A stretch of 43,025 nt of DNA, taken from NCBI GenBank assembly GCA_964425275.1, contig CAYRLZ010000021.1:1-43025 (forward strand). Reading direction: 5' to 3'. Made by a program: the position numbers and the translations under genes. Positions within the stretch are counted from its first letter, which is position 1, and each line of letters opens with the position of its first letter. This stretch comes from CAYRLZ01 sp964425275 (GTDB lineage Bacteria > Hydrothermota > Tepidihabitantia > Tepidihabitantales > JBDRVQ01). The notes beneath the pieces are model-generated. The model made no database searches. It saw only the letters and a program-made list of their open reading frames with translations, and was not told the origin of the DNA. Positions 31,426 through 40,603 of this stretch are shown here, one piece after another.

Positions 31426-32985
31426 TCAGATAGGGATTTCTTGGGTCAGAAACATCAAAGACGAAAAACCCCCGGCACCACCAGCCGCATAGCAGTAGTT
31501 GCCAACGACATAAACCCCATACATATCCACATTGCTCATTGCTACCCGACCCAAAATCTGGGGCTGGGTGGGGTCTTTTACATTACAGATAACGAGTCCC
31601 TGCCCGCCGAGAGTTTGACCCAGACCGACATAAATCAAACTGTCTTTCAAAAAAAGACTCCTTATCTCAACAGAATAAGGAGCCGATAGTCCAACGCTAC
31701 AGGTAGCGACTAAAAAGATAGAATCGGGATTAGAAAAATTGAGGACATAAAGGAGATTGCCTCCCAGACGTCCGGCAAAGATAAATGTATCCCGAACGAT
31801 AATACCGGGTATATAGCGATAAAAAAAGGGTCGGCTGGTAAACATATATTTTCCTCTTTCCTTCGGGCAAAGAGGATTTGCTATATCTAAAATAAAAAGA
31901 CCGGTCCCACCAGTTCCCAGCACAACCAGGGAATCCTTTACCGCCACCTTAACGAGATAAGCCGGCATCGGCAAGTAACTGAGAAATACTGGGGAAGAAG
32001 GATTTGTGAAGTCGTATATTGAAAATCCATAGACAGATGACCCCATAAAAAGTATTTGCCCCCTCAATTGAAGGTAGTGGGCATTTGGCGACTCGTCGGG
32101 TGGTGGATAATAGATACGATAAGGTGATAAGGGGTTTGCAATATTAATCACCTGTGGTGACCTTACCGCCGCTACCCCAACGAAGAGAAGGGTTTCGGAT
32201 ATGACAATATCGGTAATTTCCGCCTCATAGTAACGATCCATCCGAAGACTAAGTTTTCCCAATTCCCTTAAACTCCCTGGATTAGAAATGTTAATTATTT
32301 GTAAGGTATCGTAATTGCCAACATAAGCGAATGAATCTTTTACCATCACCGAGGTAACGAAACTCCTTCTCGGCCGCCATTCACCAATCAGATAAGGAGA
32401 GGATGGATTTGAGACATCTATAATTTTTAGACCTCTGGAACCAGTGGCAATATATGCCCGGTTATCGGAGACAAAAATCTCCTCACAACGACCACCCAGG
32501 ACAAAATTCCCAATTCTTATAAGATTTCTTGGGTCGCTAATGTCAATTATCAGGAGGGTATCAGGAGACCCGGAGGTGCTGACAATAAAGGCGAGTGTCT
32601 CCTGGATAAAAACTCGCCTATAACCGGAGAACTTTCCTCCCGGACCACTTAATCTCCCTATCTCTTGAATCTCACCTAAAGACCTGACATCAAAAATTCT
32701 TAAACCATTATGCGCGTCGGCAACATAAAGAAGGCTCTCTTTCAAAACCATCCGGCTTATGAACCCCTCGGTCACATATTCCCCAACTTTTACCGGATTC
32801 CGAAGGTCAGAGATGTTTATAAACCAGAGACCGCCGACTGCTCCAAGGATGGCTATCGTATCCCTCAGTTGAATCGGACTCCTAAAGCAAGAATAGGGCC
32901 AGCGGGAGAATGTCCTTACATTTAATGAGTCATTTCCTTGAAGAAATGAAAGTAAGAATAAAACTAAAATTATCAATCTCACCAT
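31426..32985 (-). CDS. N-terminal part of a frameshifted LVIVD-repeat propeller protein
   Basis: 519 codons. Signal peptide (LIILVLFLLSFLQG) and about ten LVIVD-type repeats, for example IAILGAVGGLWFINISDLRN and LLYVADAHNGLRIFDVRS. The frame ends abnormally (GAGGFSSLMFLTQEIPI) in mid-repeat. Adding one base in the G5-T5 run at about 31470-31479 continues the repeat as GGFFVFDVSDPRNPYLRG straight into the 30785-31390 frame. The intact product would be about 733 residues. LVIVD proteins form surface beta-propellers of unknown ligand. Starts 21 nt after the small secreted protein gene, so likely co-transcribed. Confidence 0.8.
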   Translation of the reverse strand: MVRLIILVLFLLSFLQGNDSLNVRTFSRWPYSCFRSPIQLRDTIAILGAVGGLWFINISDLRNPVKVGEYVTEGFISRMVLKESLLYVADAHNGLRIFDVRSLGEIQEIGRLSGPGGKFSGYRRVFIQETLAFIVSTSGSPDTLLIIDISDPRNLIRIGNFVLGGRCEEIFVSDNRAYIATGSRGLKIIDVSNPSSPYLIGEWRPRRSFVTSVMVKDSFAYVGNYDTLQIINISNPGSLRELGKLSLRMDRYYEAEITDIVISETLLFVGVAAVRSPQVINIANPLSPYRIYYPPPDESPNAHYLQLRGQILFMGSSVYGFSIYDFTNPSSPVFLSYLPMPAYLVKVAVKDSLVVLGTGGTGLFILDIANPLCPKERGKYMFTSRPFFYRYIPGIIVRDTFIFAGRLGGNLLYVLNFSNPDSIFLVATCSVGLSAPYSVEIRSLFLKDSLIYVGLGQTLGGQGLVICNVKDPTQPQILGRVAMSNVDMYGVYVVGNYCYAAGGAGGFSSLMFLTQEIPI

Positions 32986-33006
32986 TATAAAATTTTTGCC
33001 TTTCTA

Positions 33007-33531
33007 TTACGGGCTCTTTCTCACTGTGCAATCTGGGTGCCCTACATATCCAGTTGTGAAACAATGTAATGGCGTGTATCCAGGAGTCTTCTGCCAGTAG
33101 CAGAGATGACTTGTTGGTGCTCGACATACCCTACTAAAACCATCGGGAGTCCAGTCCTCATAATCGCTGTCGGCCACGATGCAAGAGTCATCATTGTGTT
33201 TGTAATCACTGTGTGAAGACCCGGAATTGAGACGGTCAAAGTCTAATTTTGTTATGCGATAAGGTGCAAAGACATCAATGAAATGAGCCGTAGTTAGGGT
33301 GTGGCCAATGTAAAAATAAGATGAACAGACACGGCCGACATAAAGATTAGTACCAATCTCTCCCTTAATCTTTATGGTCACGCCCTTCAATATTGGGTAT
33401 CCGAGTATCGCTTCGTCTTTTACCTCAACTCTATCAGTAGAGACAGGAGTTGCCCCCTCGGGGAGTCCTTCTTCGGCGAATATCGGCAGTATTATAAAAA
33501 GACAAAAGGTTAGTTTAATCAACCTCATCAT
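33007..33531 (-). CDS. Small secreted cysteine-containing protein, unknown
   Basis: 174 residues with a clear signal peptide (MMRLIKLTFCLFIILPIFAE). The mature part has about six cysteines and many aromatic residues (VCSSYFYIGHTLTTAHF, CRAPTSHLCYWQKTPGY). I recognise no domain. AGGGAGGG precedes the two adjacent ATGs (33531 and 33528); either could be used. It leads a probable operon with the broken LVIVD gene. A possible promoter lies near 33560-33580 (TTGACA followed by AT-rich sequence), but its -10 is ambiguous. Confidence 0.65.
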   Translation of the reverse strand: MMRLIKLTFCLFIILPIFAEEGLPEGATPVSTDRVEVKDEAILGYPILKGVTIKIKGEIGTNLYVGRVCSSYFYIGHTLTTAHFIDVFAPYRITKLDFDRLNSGSSHSDYKHNDDSCIVADSDYEDWTPDGFSRVCRAPTSHLCYWQKTPGYTPLHCFTTGYVGHPDCTVRKSP

Positions 33532-33602
33532 AAACCCTCCCTGTTCATAATCTATTATTATAATATTTACCCAAATGTCAAGTAATTTTTATCTACTTAG
33601 GG

Positions 33603-33630
33603 TTGACACAATTGAATTCTTTCCTAAAAT
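33603..33630 (+). promoter_or_regulatory. Promoter of glyS, predicted leaderless
   Basis: TTGACA (33603-33608), 16-nt spacer, TAAAAT (33625-33630), then 6 nt (AAAAGG) to ATG 33637. Confidence 0.7.
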
Positions 33631-33636
33631 AAAAGG

Positions 33637-35703
33637 ATGGCTAATTTTCTCTTAGAGATTGGCACTGAGGAAATTCCGGCATCTTATCTGGCTCCGGCAG
33701 CGGAATTCTTAAACAATTCTTTCAAAAAACTTCTTTCGGAAAAAAGGGTTGGCTATAAAGATATTAAGGTCTTCTTCACTCCCCGGCGGATTGCGGTTTT
33801 GATTGAAGAGATTGCGGAAAGACAGCAGGTCTGGGAGGAGGAGGTTATCGGACCACCGAAGAAGGTCGCGGTCAATGAAAATGGTTTGCTTACAACTCAG
33901 GGAAAGGGGTTTTTGAAGACCAATAAGGCAAAGGATTTCTATGTTAAAGAGACGCCAAAGGGTGAGTATCTTTTTATTAAGAAGACCAAGGGCGGAAAAG
34001 AGACCGCCTCCCTTCTAAAATCGCTCTTACCTTCTTTGATTACTTCTATCCCCTTTCCTAAGTATATGAGATGGCAAGATGCGCCGGCTGTTTTATTTGC
34101 CCGACCGATTAGATGGTTATGCTGTTTATTAGGAAATCGGAGACTGCAATTTGATTTCCCTAATCTCAGAGTATCTAATTTCACTTTTGGCAATCGTTAT
34201 TACCAAAAGAAGATTGTCCTAAAAAATCCTGCCCAATACGAGGAAATCTTGAAAGAATATAAGGTCATCCCTTCTTTTTGGGAGAGGAGGGATTTTATAA
34301 TTAAGGAACTACATAATTTGGCAAAGGATTTAGACGGTTCATTTGTGGAAGACAGGGAATTGATTGATGAGGTGGCCAATACCTTAGAGTTTCCTGTACC
34401 CCTTCTCTGCCATTTTGATGAGAGGTATCTCTCATTGCCCTTCCCGGTGATAACGACGGTATTAAAAAAACACCTCCGGGCCTTTGTGGTAAGAAACGAA
34501 GGATTTCTCCCCTACTTTCTGGTCTTTGCCAATAACCCCGGTTTAGATTGCTCTGAGGTGAAGGGGTGGTATGAGAAAAGTGCCCGAAGCCGTCTGGAGG
34601 ACGCCCAGTTCTATTTTGAAGAGGACTTAAAAAAGGGACTCTTGCCCTTAGTTGAAGCGGAGAAGAAGGTAATCTGGATTGAAGGGCTGGGAAGTCTTTA
34701 TGATAAGACCCAGCGGTTGGTGAGATTGGGAGAAAGGCTTGCCGGTTATTGTGAAGGGATAGATTTGGAATTGCTGCGCCGTGCCTCTTTTTTGGCAAAG
34801 GCTGACCTCTTAACCAATATGGTGCGGGAAAAGGAATTAACCTCCCTGCAGGGAATAATCGGTGGTATCTATGCCTCGCTCTTAGGTGAAAAAGAAGGGG
34901 TCGCCCAAATAATTGCCGAGCAGTATCTTCCCTTACCCCAGACAAAAGAAGGGGCAATCTTCGCCTTAGCCGACAGGCTGGATAATATTGTGGCTTCTTT
35001 CTTAAAAGGTGAAATACCAACCGGTTCTTATGACCCATTCGGATTGAAGCGGATGGCCGATACAATCCTTGAAATCCTTTCTCACCATAATCTCTTTATT
35101 AGAATTGATGAACCGGTTGGTTTTTTAATTCAAGAATTTAACTCCAAAGAAGAGAATAATTTACTTAATAAGATTCTTGACTTCTTTACCGACAGGCTTC
35201 GGCTCTTTTTACAGGAAAGGGGTTATCGTTATGATTGCGCGGAGGCCTGCTGTCGGATTTCGCCTTTGGTTCCTAAGGATTCAGAGTTGCGGGCGAGTGC
35301 CTTGGAAAAATACCGCAAGGAAAGAAAAGAGGAGTTTGCCCGATTAGTCATCGGACAAAAGCGGGTGGCAAATATCTTACGGGAGGCGGAGCAGAAAGGG
35401 ATTGAATATCCATCCGAGGTAGGTTCTCTTCTTCTTATTGAGGAAGCAGAGAAGGTTCTTTATCAAAAGGCATTGGAGTTAGAGCCGAAACTTATGAGGG
35501 CAGTAACAGAAAGAAAGTATGAAGAGAGCCTTTCCCTTCTTTTATCTTTAAGGGAGGCGATTGATAATTTTTTTGATAAGGTTCTGGTGATGACTGAAGA
35601 GATTGCCTTGAAGCAGAACCGGCTTGCTCTATTATCTTATATCAAATCTCTATTTAACCAATTCTGCGACCTTTCGCTCATTGTTTTGGATGAAGAAAAG
35701 TAA
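33637..35703 (+). CDS. glyS: Glycine-tRNA ligase, beta subunit
   Basis: 688 residues, the usual length of the bacterial beta subunit. It begins MANFLLEIGTEEIPASYLAP, the classic GlyS start. FFTPRRIAVLIE, IPFPKYMRW, FARPIRWLCCLLG and the HD-type GAIFALADRLDNIVASFL region follow, and a C-terminal anticodon-binding (DALR-like) domain ends the protein (FFDKVLVMTEE). It charges tRNA-Gly as part of an alpha/beta heterotetramer; the alpha gene (glyQ) is not in this window, so the pair is split or lies elsewhere. Confidence 0.96.
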   Translation: MANFLLEIGTEEIPASYLAPAAEFLNNSFKKLLSEKRVGYKDIKVFFTPRRIAVLIEEIAERQQVWEEEVIGPPKKVAVNENGLLTTQGKGFLKTNKAKDFYVKETPKGEYLFIKKTKGGKETASLLKSLLPSLITSIPFPKYMRWQDAPAVLFARPIRWLCCLLGNRRLQFDFPNLRVSNFTFGNRYYQKKIVLKNPAQYEEILKEYKVIPSFWERRDFIIKELHNLAKDLDGSFVEDRELIDEVANTLEFPVPLLCHFDERYLSLPFPVITTVLKKHLRAFVVRNEGFLPYFLVFANNPGLDCSEVKGWYEKSARSRLEDAQFYFEEDLKKGLLPLVEAEKKVIWIEGLGSLYDKTQRLVRLGERLAGYCEGIDLELLRRASFLAKADLLTNMVREKELTSLQGIIGGIYASLLGEKEGVAQIIAEQYLPLPQTKEGAIFALADRLDNIVASFLKGEIPTGSYDPFGLKRMADTILEILSHHNLFIRIDEPVGFLIQEFNSKEENNLLNKILDFFTDRLRLFLQERGYRYDCAEACCRISPLVPKDSELRASALEKYRKERKEEFARLVIGQKRVANILREAEQKGIEYPSEVGSLLLIEEAEKVLYQKALELEPKLMRAVTERKYEESLSLLLSLREAIDNFFDKVLVMTEEIALKQNRLALLSYIKSLFNQFCDLSLIVLDEEK

Positions 35704-36163
35704 AAAATTTGGGGGAGAAATCGCTCTCCTTATTCTCCTAAGTCTTTTTTTTGCCACCTGCGCCCGAAAGACTCCCCCAGAGGGTGCGCTTCCGAAGAAA
35801 AAACCAGAGACTTACTTAGTAAGAATAAAAGGAATAAAAATTAAGGTAGAGGTGGCGAAAACCGAAGAGGAGAGAAGCGAGGGGTTAAAATATCGTGATT
35901 CTTTACCAAAGGAGAGCGGGATGCTCTTTATCTTTGAGAGAGAAGGTATTTATCCCTTCTGGATGAAGGATACCAAGATTCCCTTAGATATTGCCTTTAT
36001 AAATAAGGCCGGGGTAATTATTGATATTCAATCTATGGAGCCATTCTCTACTTTGCCCCATAGCCCATCCTTACCCTTTCTTTATGCCTTAGAGGTGAAT
36101 AGGGGATTTTTTCAGGAGAAGGGGATAGAGATTGGCGATACAGTAATCATTGATAAAAGATGA
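35690..36163 (+). CDS. DUF192-family lipoprotein
   Basis: 157 residues from ATG 35690, which overlaps the glyS end by 14 nt; the 22 codons before it are read-through of glyS in another frame. An N-terminal hydrophobic segment ends LSLFFATC-ARK, a probable lipoprotein signal with Cys at about residue 24. The DUF192 domain covers about 45-155: KTEEERSEGLKYRDSLP, GMLFIFEREGIYPFWMKDTK, IPLDIAFINKAG and YALEVNRGFF. Function of DUF192 is unknown. It is probably anchored to a membrane facing the envelope. Confidence 0.88.
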   Translation: MKKSKKFGGEIALLILLSLFFATCARKTPPEGALPKKKPETYLVRIKGIKIKVEVAKTEEERSEGLKYRDSLPKESGMLFIFEREGIYPFWMKDTKIPLDIAFINKAGVIIDIQSMEPFSTLPHSPSLPFLYALEVNRGFFQEKGIEIGDTVIIDKR

Positions 36164-38652
36164 GGTATCTTCTCCTTTTCTTTTTAACCCTTGGGGCGAT
36201 TGAGGCATCATTGCCTCGGTTATCCGACACAATAATCCCTCACTTCTGGTATTATCTCGGTCCATTTCCGGTAGCACCCCGGGAGGGAATAACCGGAATT
36301 GACGAAGAGGAGATTAAATTCTCACCCGACACAACAAAGACCTACCTCTCAATATTTACCGAAAAGGGAGAGGTAAAATGGCAAAGGATAACCACGGATT
36401 CCTTAAATTTGGTAAATATTGAATACAAAGAAATCCTTTGGGATACCTTCATTAGTTTTTACGGCTTTTCTCTAATTTCTTCCCTCACCTATTTTTGGAC
36501 CGAGGTGGAGGTAGAGACATCTTACCTGGCAAAGGTCTTGGTGGAAAAGGTCTCATCCTTTACTCTTAATGGTCTATCTTATCCGGGCGACCCTTATGGG
36601 CATGGCTTTTTTCACCCGCCGGTCAGTTTAAGGAAAGGAAAGAATTCTATCCTCTTAAAGGTCTCGGGTTTTCCGCCCCATCGTTTCAAATTTGCCCTTC
36701 TGCCGGTTAAAAGTGAAATAGAAATCATAGTAAAAGATATCACATCACCAACCCTTATCCCGAAAGAGAGTCAATCGGTCCTTATCGGAATCCCGATTGC
36801 TAATAATAACGAGCAGGCTAAAAAAGACTTAAAACTCCGTCTCTGGGGAGAAGGGATTAAAGAAGTGGTAACTAATTTCTCACTCCTTCCCCAGTTGATT
36901 AAGAAAATCCCGGTAGAACTTACCCTAAGACCCGAGAAAGAAGGCAAAGTTTTGGTCTACGCCGAAGTTGAAGAGAAAAATTTCATTTTAACGGTTGACA
37001 GTTTTAATCTGGAGGTAAAAGAGAGAGATTCTGTGCAAAGGATTACCTTCATCTCCGGCATTGATTCTTCGGTGCAATATTTTGCCCTTCGCTACCCAAA
37101 GGAATATCTTAGGGATAAGAAATATTCCTTAATTCTTAGTCTCCATGGTGCCGGGGTTGAGGCTTATAATCAGGCAAGGAGTTATTCCCCAAAGGATTGG
37201 GCGTTTATCGCCTGCCCGACCAACCGAAGACCCTACGGGTTTGACTGGCAGGATTGGGGAAGACTGGATGCCTTAGAAGTTATTGAATATATGAAGAGTA
37301 AATTCCCAATTGATACCAATCGGATATATCTCACCGGTCATTCAATGGGCGGGCACGGGGTCTGGCATATTGGATTACTTTATCCTTCACTTTTTGCCGC
37401 CATCGCCCCCGGTGCTGGCTGGCCATCCCATCAACTCTATTGCCCCTGGACATTCCAGAGGTCAGAAATTTTTGCCGAAAGGCCAATTTTAACAATTAGG
37501 GACCGGGTGTTAAGAATTGATAATCCATTAAATTTACTTGATAATGCCTTAAATCTACCAATCTTTATCTTTCACGGTGCCTTAGATGATAATGTGCCGA
37601 CGCTCTTTGCCCGGATGTTTGCCTCTCATCTCAAGACACTTGGCTATCACTATCACTATAAGGAAGTCCCGGGAAAAAGACACTGGTATTACCTGGATAC
37701 AACCAATATCGTCTGCGTTGATGACCCGGAGATAATGGAATTCCTAAAAAAAGAGGAAAGAAACCCTTTTCCCGAGAAGGTTATCTTTAAGACCTCCGAT
37801 TTAGATATTACCAATCAGGCCTATTGGCTTAATCTCTTAGAATTAGAAAGAGAACACCTAACCGGTAAAATTGCCGGAGAGATAAAAGGGGAGACGATTG
37901 TCCTGAACACAGAAAATATTAAGGCATTTAAGATTACCCTACCACCTAAGTTTTTCTTTCTACCAGAGATTATCTTAAAGATAAACGGGGTAGTAAAGAA
38001 GATAAGAAGTAAACCAAAGGCAAGCCCGACACTGATTTTTGAGAAACGACCTGGTGGACTTTTCTTTCTGACGAATAAGCGACCTCGCCCGAGAATACGG
38101 GGTCCGATGAGAAAGGCTTATTTCTCTCCCTTCCTTCTGGTCTATGGGACAAAGTCGGATACCGCGGCCAAAATCACTTACCATTTGGCAAAGAGAGAGG
38201 CACTCACTTTTTGGCGAATTGGCAATGGACGCTGCGCAGTCTTACCGGATACCGCAATCGGCGAAGAAGAAATTGAAAGGTATAATTTGATAATCTTCGG
38301 CGGTAAGACTCATAATTATTTAAGCGAAAGAATGGAAAAGAGACTGCCGATTAAGGAAAGGGTTGACAAGTTATTCTTTTTTAATAAAGAATTAGGTGGT
38401 GATTTATCTTACCGCTATATCTATCCCAATCCCTTAAATCCCAAAAGGTTCCTCTTGCTCTCGGGAGGGACGAGCCTCAAAAATTTAACCCTCTCAACAT
38501 TCTTCTCAACTCTCCATTCGGCGGCCGGGCTTCCGGATTTTATTCTGTTTTCACCCGAGGTGACAAAGAAAGGCTGGGGAGGTGTTTTGGCCACGGGCTT
38601 CTTTGATAAAGATTGGCGGTTTTCACCAATCGACTCTTATATCAAACCGTAA
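36160..38652 (+). CDS. Secreted alpha/beta-hydrolase (prolyl-oligopeptidase/esterase type)
   Basis: 830 residues with a signal peptide (MRYLLLFFLTLGAIEA). The first 290 residues are beta-rich. The hydrolase core is at about 300-530: LILSLHGAGVEAYNQA (oxyanion region), nucleophile in LTGHSMGGHGVWH (Ser about 393), acid in FHGALDDNVP (about 475) and histidine in PGKRHWYY (about 507). The C-terminal 300 residues have no recognised domain and no obvious FlgD/T9SS-like ending, unlike other secreted proteins here. Substrate could be peptide or ester. ATG overlaps the DUF192 stop by 4 nt (ATGA). Confidence 0.85.
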   Translation: MRYLLLFFLTLGAIEASLPRLSDTIIPHFWYYLGPFPVAPREGITGIDEEEIKFSPDTTKTYLSIFTEKGEVKWQRITTDSLNLVNIEYKEILWDTFISFYGFSLISSLTYFWTEVEVETSYLAKVLVEKVSSFTLNGLSYPGDPYGHGFFHPPVSLRKGKNSILLKVSGFPPHRFKFALLPVKSEIEIIVKDITSPTLIPKESQSVLIGIPIANNNEQAKKDLKLRLWGEGIKEVVTNFSLLPQLIKKIPVELTLRPEKEGKVLVYAEVEEKNFILTVDSFNLEVKERDSVQRITFISGIDSSVQYFALRYPKEYLRDKKYSLILSLHGAGVEAYNQARSYSPKDWAFIACPTNRRPYGFDWQDWGRLDALEVIEYMKSKFPIDTNRIYLTGHSMGGHGVWHIGLLYPSLFAAIAPGAGWPSHQLYCPWTFQRSEIFAERPILTIRDRVLRIDNPLNLLDNALNLPIFIFHGALDDNVPTLFARMFASHLKTLGYHYHYKEVPGKRHWYYLDTTNIVCVDDPEIMEFLKKEERNPFPEKVIFKTSDLDITNQAYWLNLLELEREHLTGKIAGEIKGETIVLNTENIKAFKITLPPKFFFLPEIILKINGVVKKIRSKPKASPTLIFEKRPGGLFFLTNKRPRPRIRGPMRKAYFSPFLLVYGTKSDTAAKITYHLAKREALTFWRIGNGRCAVLPDTAIGEEEIERYNLIIFGGKTHNYLSERMEKRLPIKERVDKLFFFNKELGGDLSYRYIYPNPLNPKRFLLLSGGTSLKNLTLSTFFSTLHSAAGLPDFILFSPEVTKKGWGGVLATGFFDKDWRFSPIDSYIKP

Positions 38653-38703
38653 TGGGAATAGGAACTTGACGGCGCAAGAGAGCGCTTTCCGCCACACTTC
38701 ATT

Positions 38704-39570
38704 ATGACGGAAATCTCCATACCCTCGCCGGCGAAACTGAACCTCGGTCTTTTGATTAAAGAAAGGCGCACGGATAACTATCATAACATTGAGACAATCT
38801 TTACGACGATTGACCTCTTTGACTATCTTTCTATCTCGCTTGTCGGCCGGGGGATAAAAGTGGCATCAGATAATAAAGAGATTCCTTCTAACGAAAAGAA
38901 CTTAGTATATAAAGCGTGCGTAGTCTTTTATCACCACTTAGGGAAAAGATACGGAACCAAAGTTTTTATTGAGAATCACATCCCACCCGGTCGGGGATTG
39001 GGTGGCGCCTCCTCTAATGCCGCCCAGACCCTAAAGGGGCTCAACTTTCTCTTTGGCTCACCATTTCCGAAAGAAGACCTAATAAAAATGGCTCGTCTCG
39101 TTGGTAGCGACTGCCCATTTTTCATCTCCGGCGGTGCCAGTTACGCGACCGGCCGCGGTGATTGCTTAGAACCATTTAAGATGAAAGGGCTAAAATTCTT
39201 CCTTTATTGCCCAGAAATAAAGATTCCAACGGCCTGGGCTTATTCCAAAATCTTTGGATTGACAAAATCGGATTTCTCCCTTATAGTTTTGAGAAAGAAA
39301 TTAGAAAAGGGCGACTTAACCAACATGCGGCGCTTCTTGCGAAATGACTTTGAGCCGGTGGTCTTTAATTATTACCCCCAACTCCTTTCCATTAAAAAGA
39401 AGATTGATGAAAATACTTTGGGCGCTTGCTTAACCGGCAGTGGCAGTGGTCTCTTTGGGATTATCGGCAAGAAAGGAGACGAAGGAAAAGAGCAGAAGAT
39501 AATAAAAAAATTAAGAAGAGAAGGGATTAGAGGAAAAGTAGTCCAGAGCTTAGATTGGGACGTCGTCTAA
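38704..39570 (+). CDS. ispE: 4-diphosphocytidyl-2-C-methyl-D-erythritol kinase
   Basis: 288 residues, GHMP kinase family. It starts PSPAKLNLGLLIKERRTDNY as IspE does, with the ATP-binding loop IPPGRGLGGASSNAAQTL, LVGSDCPFFISGGASYATGRG and C-terminal LTGSGSGLFGI. It phosphorylates CDP-methylerythritol in the MEP pathway, two steps before which comes methylerythritol formation and one step after which IspF (22849) acts. The last 15 nt, including the stop codon, overlap the tRNA-Gln gene. No clear Shine-Dalgarno is visible. Confidence 0.95.
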   Translation: MTEISIPSPAKLNLGLLIKERRTDNYHNIETIFTTIDLFDYLSISLVGRGIKVASDNKEIPSNEKNLVYKACVVFYHHLGKRYGTKVFIENHIPPGRGLGGASSNAAQTLKGLNFLFGSPFPKEDLIKMARLVGSDCPFFISGGASYATGRGDCLEPFKMKGLKFFLYCPEIKIPTAWAYSKIFGLTKSDFSLIVLRKKLEKGDLTNMRRFLRNDFEPVVFNYYPQLLSIKKKIDENTLGACLTGSGSGLFGIIGKKGDEGKEQKIIKKLRREGIRGKVVQSLDWDVV

Positions 39571-39627
39571 TGGGCAGGACACAGGATTTTGGATCCTTAA
39601 ATGGAGGTTCGAATCCTCCCGTCCCAG
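39556..39627 (+). tRNA. tRNA-Gln (anticodon TTG)
   Basis: Acceptor stem TGGGACG / CGTCCCA is fully paired. The anticodon arm is CAGGA-TTTTGGA-TCCTT with anticodon TTG. The T arm is GGAGG-TTCGAAT-CCTCC, and the discriminator base is G. CCA is not encoded. The first 15 nt lie inside the 3' end of ispE, so the ispE stop codon falls in the D-stem region of the tRNA. Confidence 0.95.
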
Positions 39628-39642
39628 TTCTTTGTTTAAGAT

Positions 39643-40575
39643 ATGAAACTAAAAGTAATGTCGGGAAGGGCAAATTTACCATTAGCCAAAAAAATTTCCA
39701 AGATATTAAAATGCCCACTATTAGAAGTGAGGATTGAAAATTTTGAGGATGGTGAGATTTGGGTAAAAATTAAGAAGAGTGTCCGGGGCGATGATGTCTT
39801 CGTCATCCAGACAACGCCTCCGCCCGGGGATAATATTATGGAACTCTTGCTTATCTTGGACGCCTTAAAAAGAGCCGCGGCGGGTCGGATTACAGCGGTT
39901 ATCCCTTATTTTGGTTATGCCCGTCAGGACCGAAAGGATGAGCCGCGGGTGCCGATCTCGGCAAAACTCTATGCCGACCTTTTGCAGACCGCCGGCGCCG
40001 AACGGGTAGTAACGATGGAACTCCACGCCGAGCAAATTCAGGGTTTTTTCAATATCCCGGTTGACCATCTCTACTCGGCAAAAGTTTTTGTTCCCCACCT
40101 TAAAAATCTCCCCCTTTCGGATTATGTTGTCGTCTCACCTGATACTGGAGGTGTAAAGCGCACCCATGCCTTTGCCAAACGATTGAGAAAGGGTATACCC
40201 TTAGTGATTATTGATGCCCGACGGGAAAAGAATAAGAAGAAGGTCTTTAATCTAATTGGCAATGTCCAAAACAAATCCTGCATTATCTTTGACGATATCA
40301 TCTCCACCGGCACGACGATAATTGAGGCGACGAGGTTTTTAATTGAAAGAGGGGCAAAGAAGGTCATCGTCTGTGCTACCCATGCCCTCTTAACCAATGG
40401 TGCCTCAGAGAAAATACTCGCCTCCCCGGTTGAACAGGTCTTTATCACCGATACAATAAATGTGCCTCCGGAAAAATTAAATTCCAAGATAAAGGTCATT
40501 TCGGTTGCCCCACTCTTTGCCGAAGTGATAAAAAGAATTCATAAAGGGCGGTCGGTCTCTTCATTATTCAATTAA
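39643..40575 (+). CDS. prs: Ribose-phosphate pyrophosphokinase
   Basis: 310 residues. MKLKVMSGRANLPLAKKISK start, FEDGEIWVKIKKSVRGDDVF, flexible-loop FGYARQDRKDEPRVPISAKL, GAERVVTMELHAEQIQGFF and the PRPP-binding IIFDDIISTGTTI are all present. It makes PRPP from ribose 5-phosphate and ATP for nucleotide synthesis. It lies 15 nt after tRNA-Gln and 28 nt before rplY; ispE-prs-rplY is a common bacterial order. Confidence 0.96.
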   Translation: MKLKVMSGRANLPLAKKISKILKCPLLEVRIENFEDGEIWVKIKKSVRGDDVFVIQTTPPPGDNIMELLLILDALKRAAAGRITAVIPYFGYARQDRKDEPRVPISAKLYADLLQTAGAERVVTMELHAEQIQGFFNIPVDHLYSAKVFVPHLKNLPLSDYVVVSPDTGGVKRTHAFAKRLRKGIPLVIIDARREKNKKKVFNLIGNVQNKSCIIFDDIISTGTTIIEATRFLIERGAKKVIVCATHALLTNGASEKILASPVEQVFITDTINVPPEKLNSKIKVISVAPLFAEVIKRIHKGRSVSSLFN

Positions 40576-40603
40576 AAAATTATGGAAAAAGGAGTGTGAT
40601 ACA

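Noticed and set aside
34301..35065. 254-codon open frame on the strand opposite glyS
   Set aside because: It lies wholly within glyS, has no signals of its own and gives an arginine/proline-rich composition typical of antisense shadow frames.
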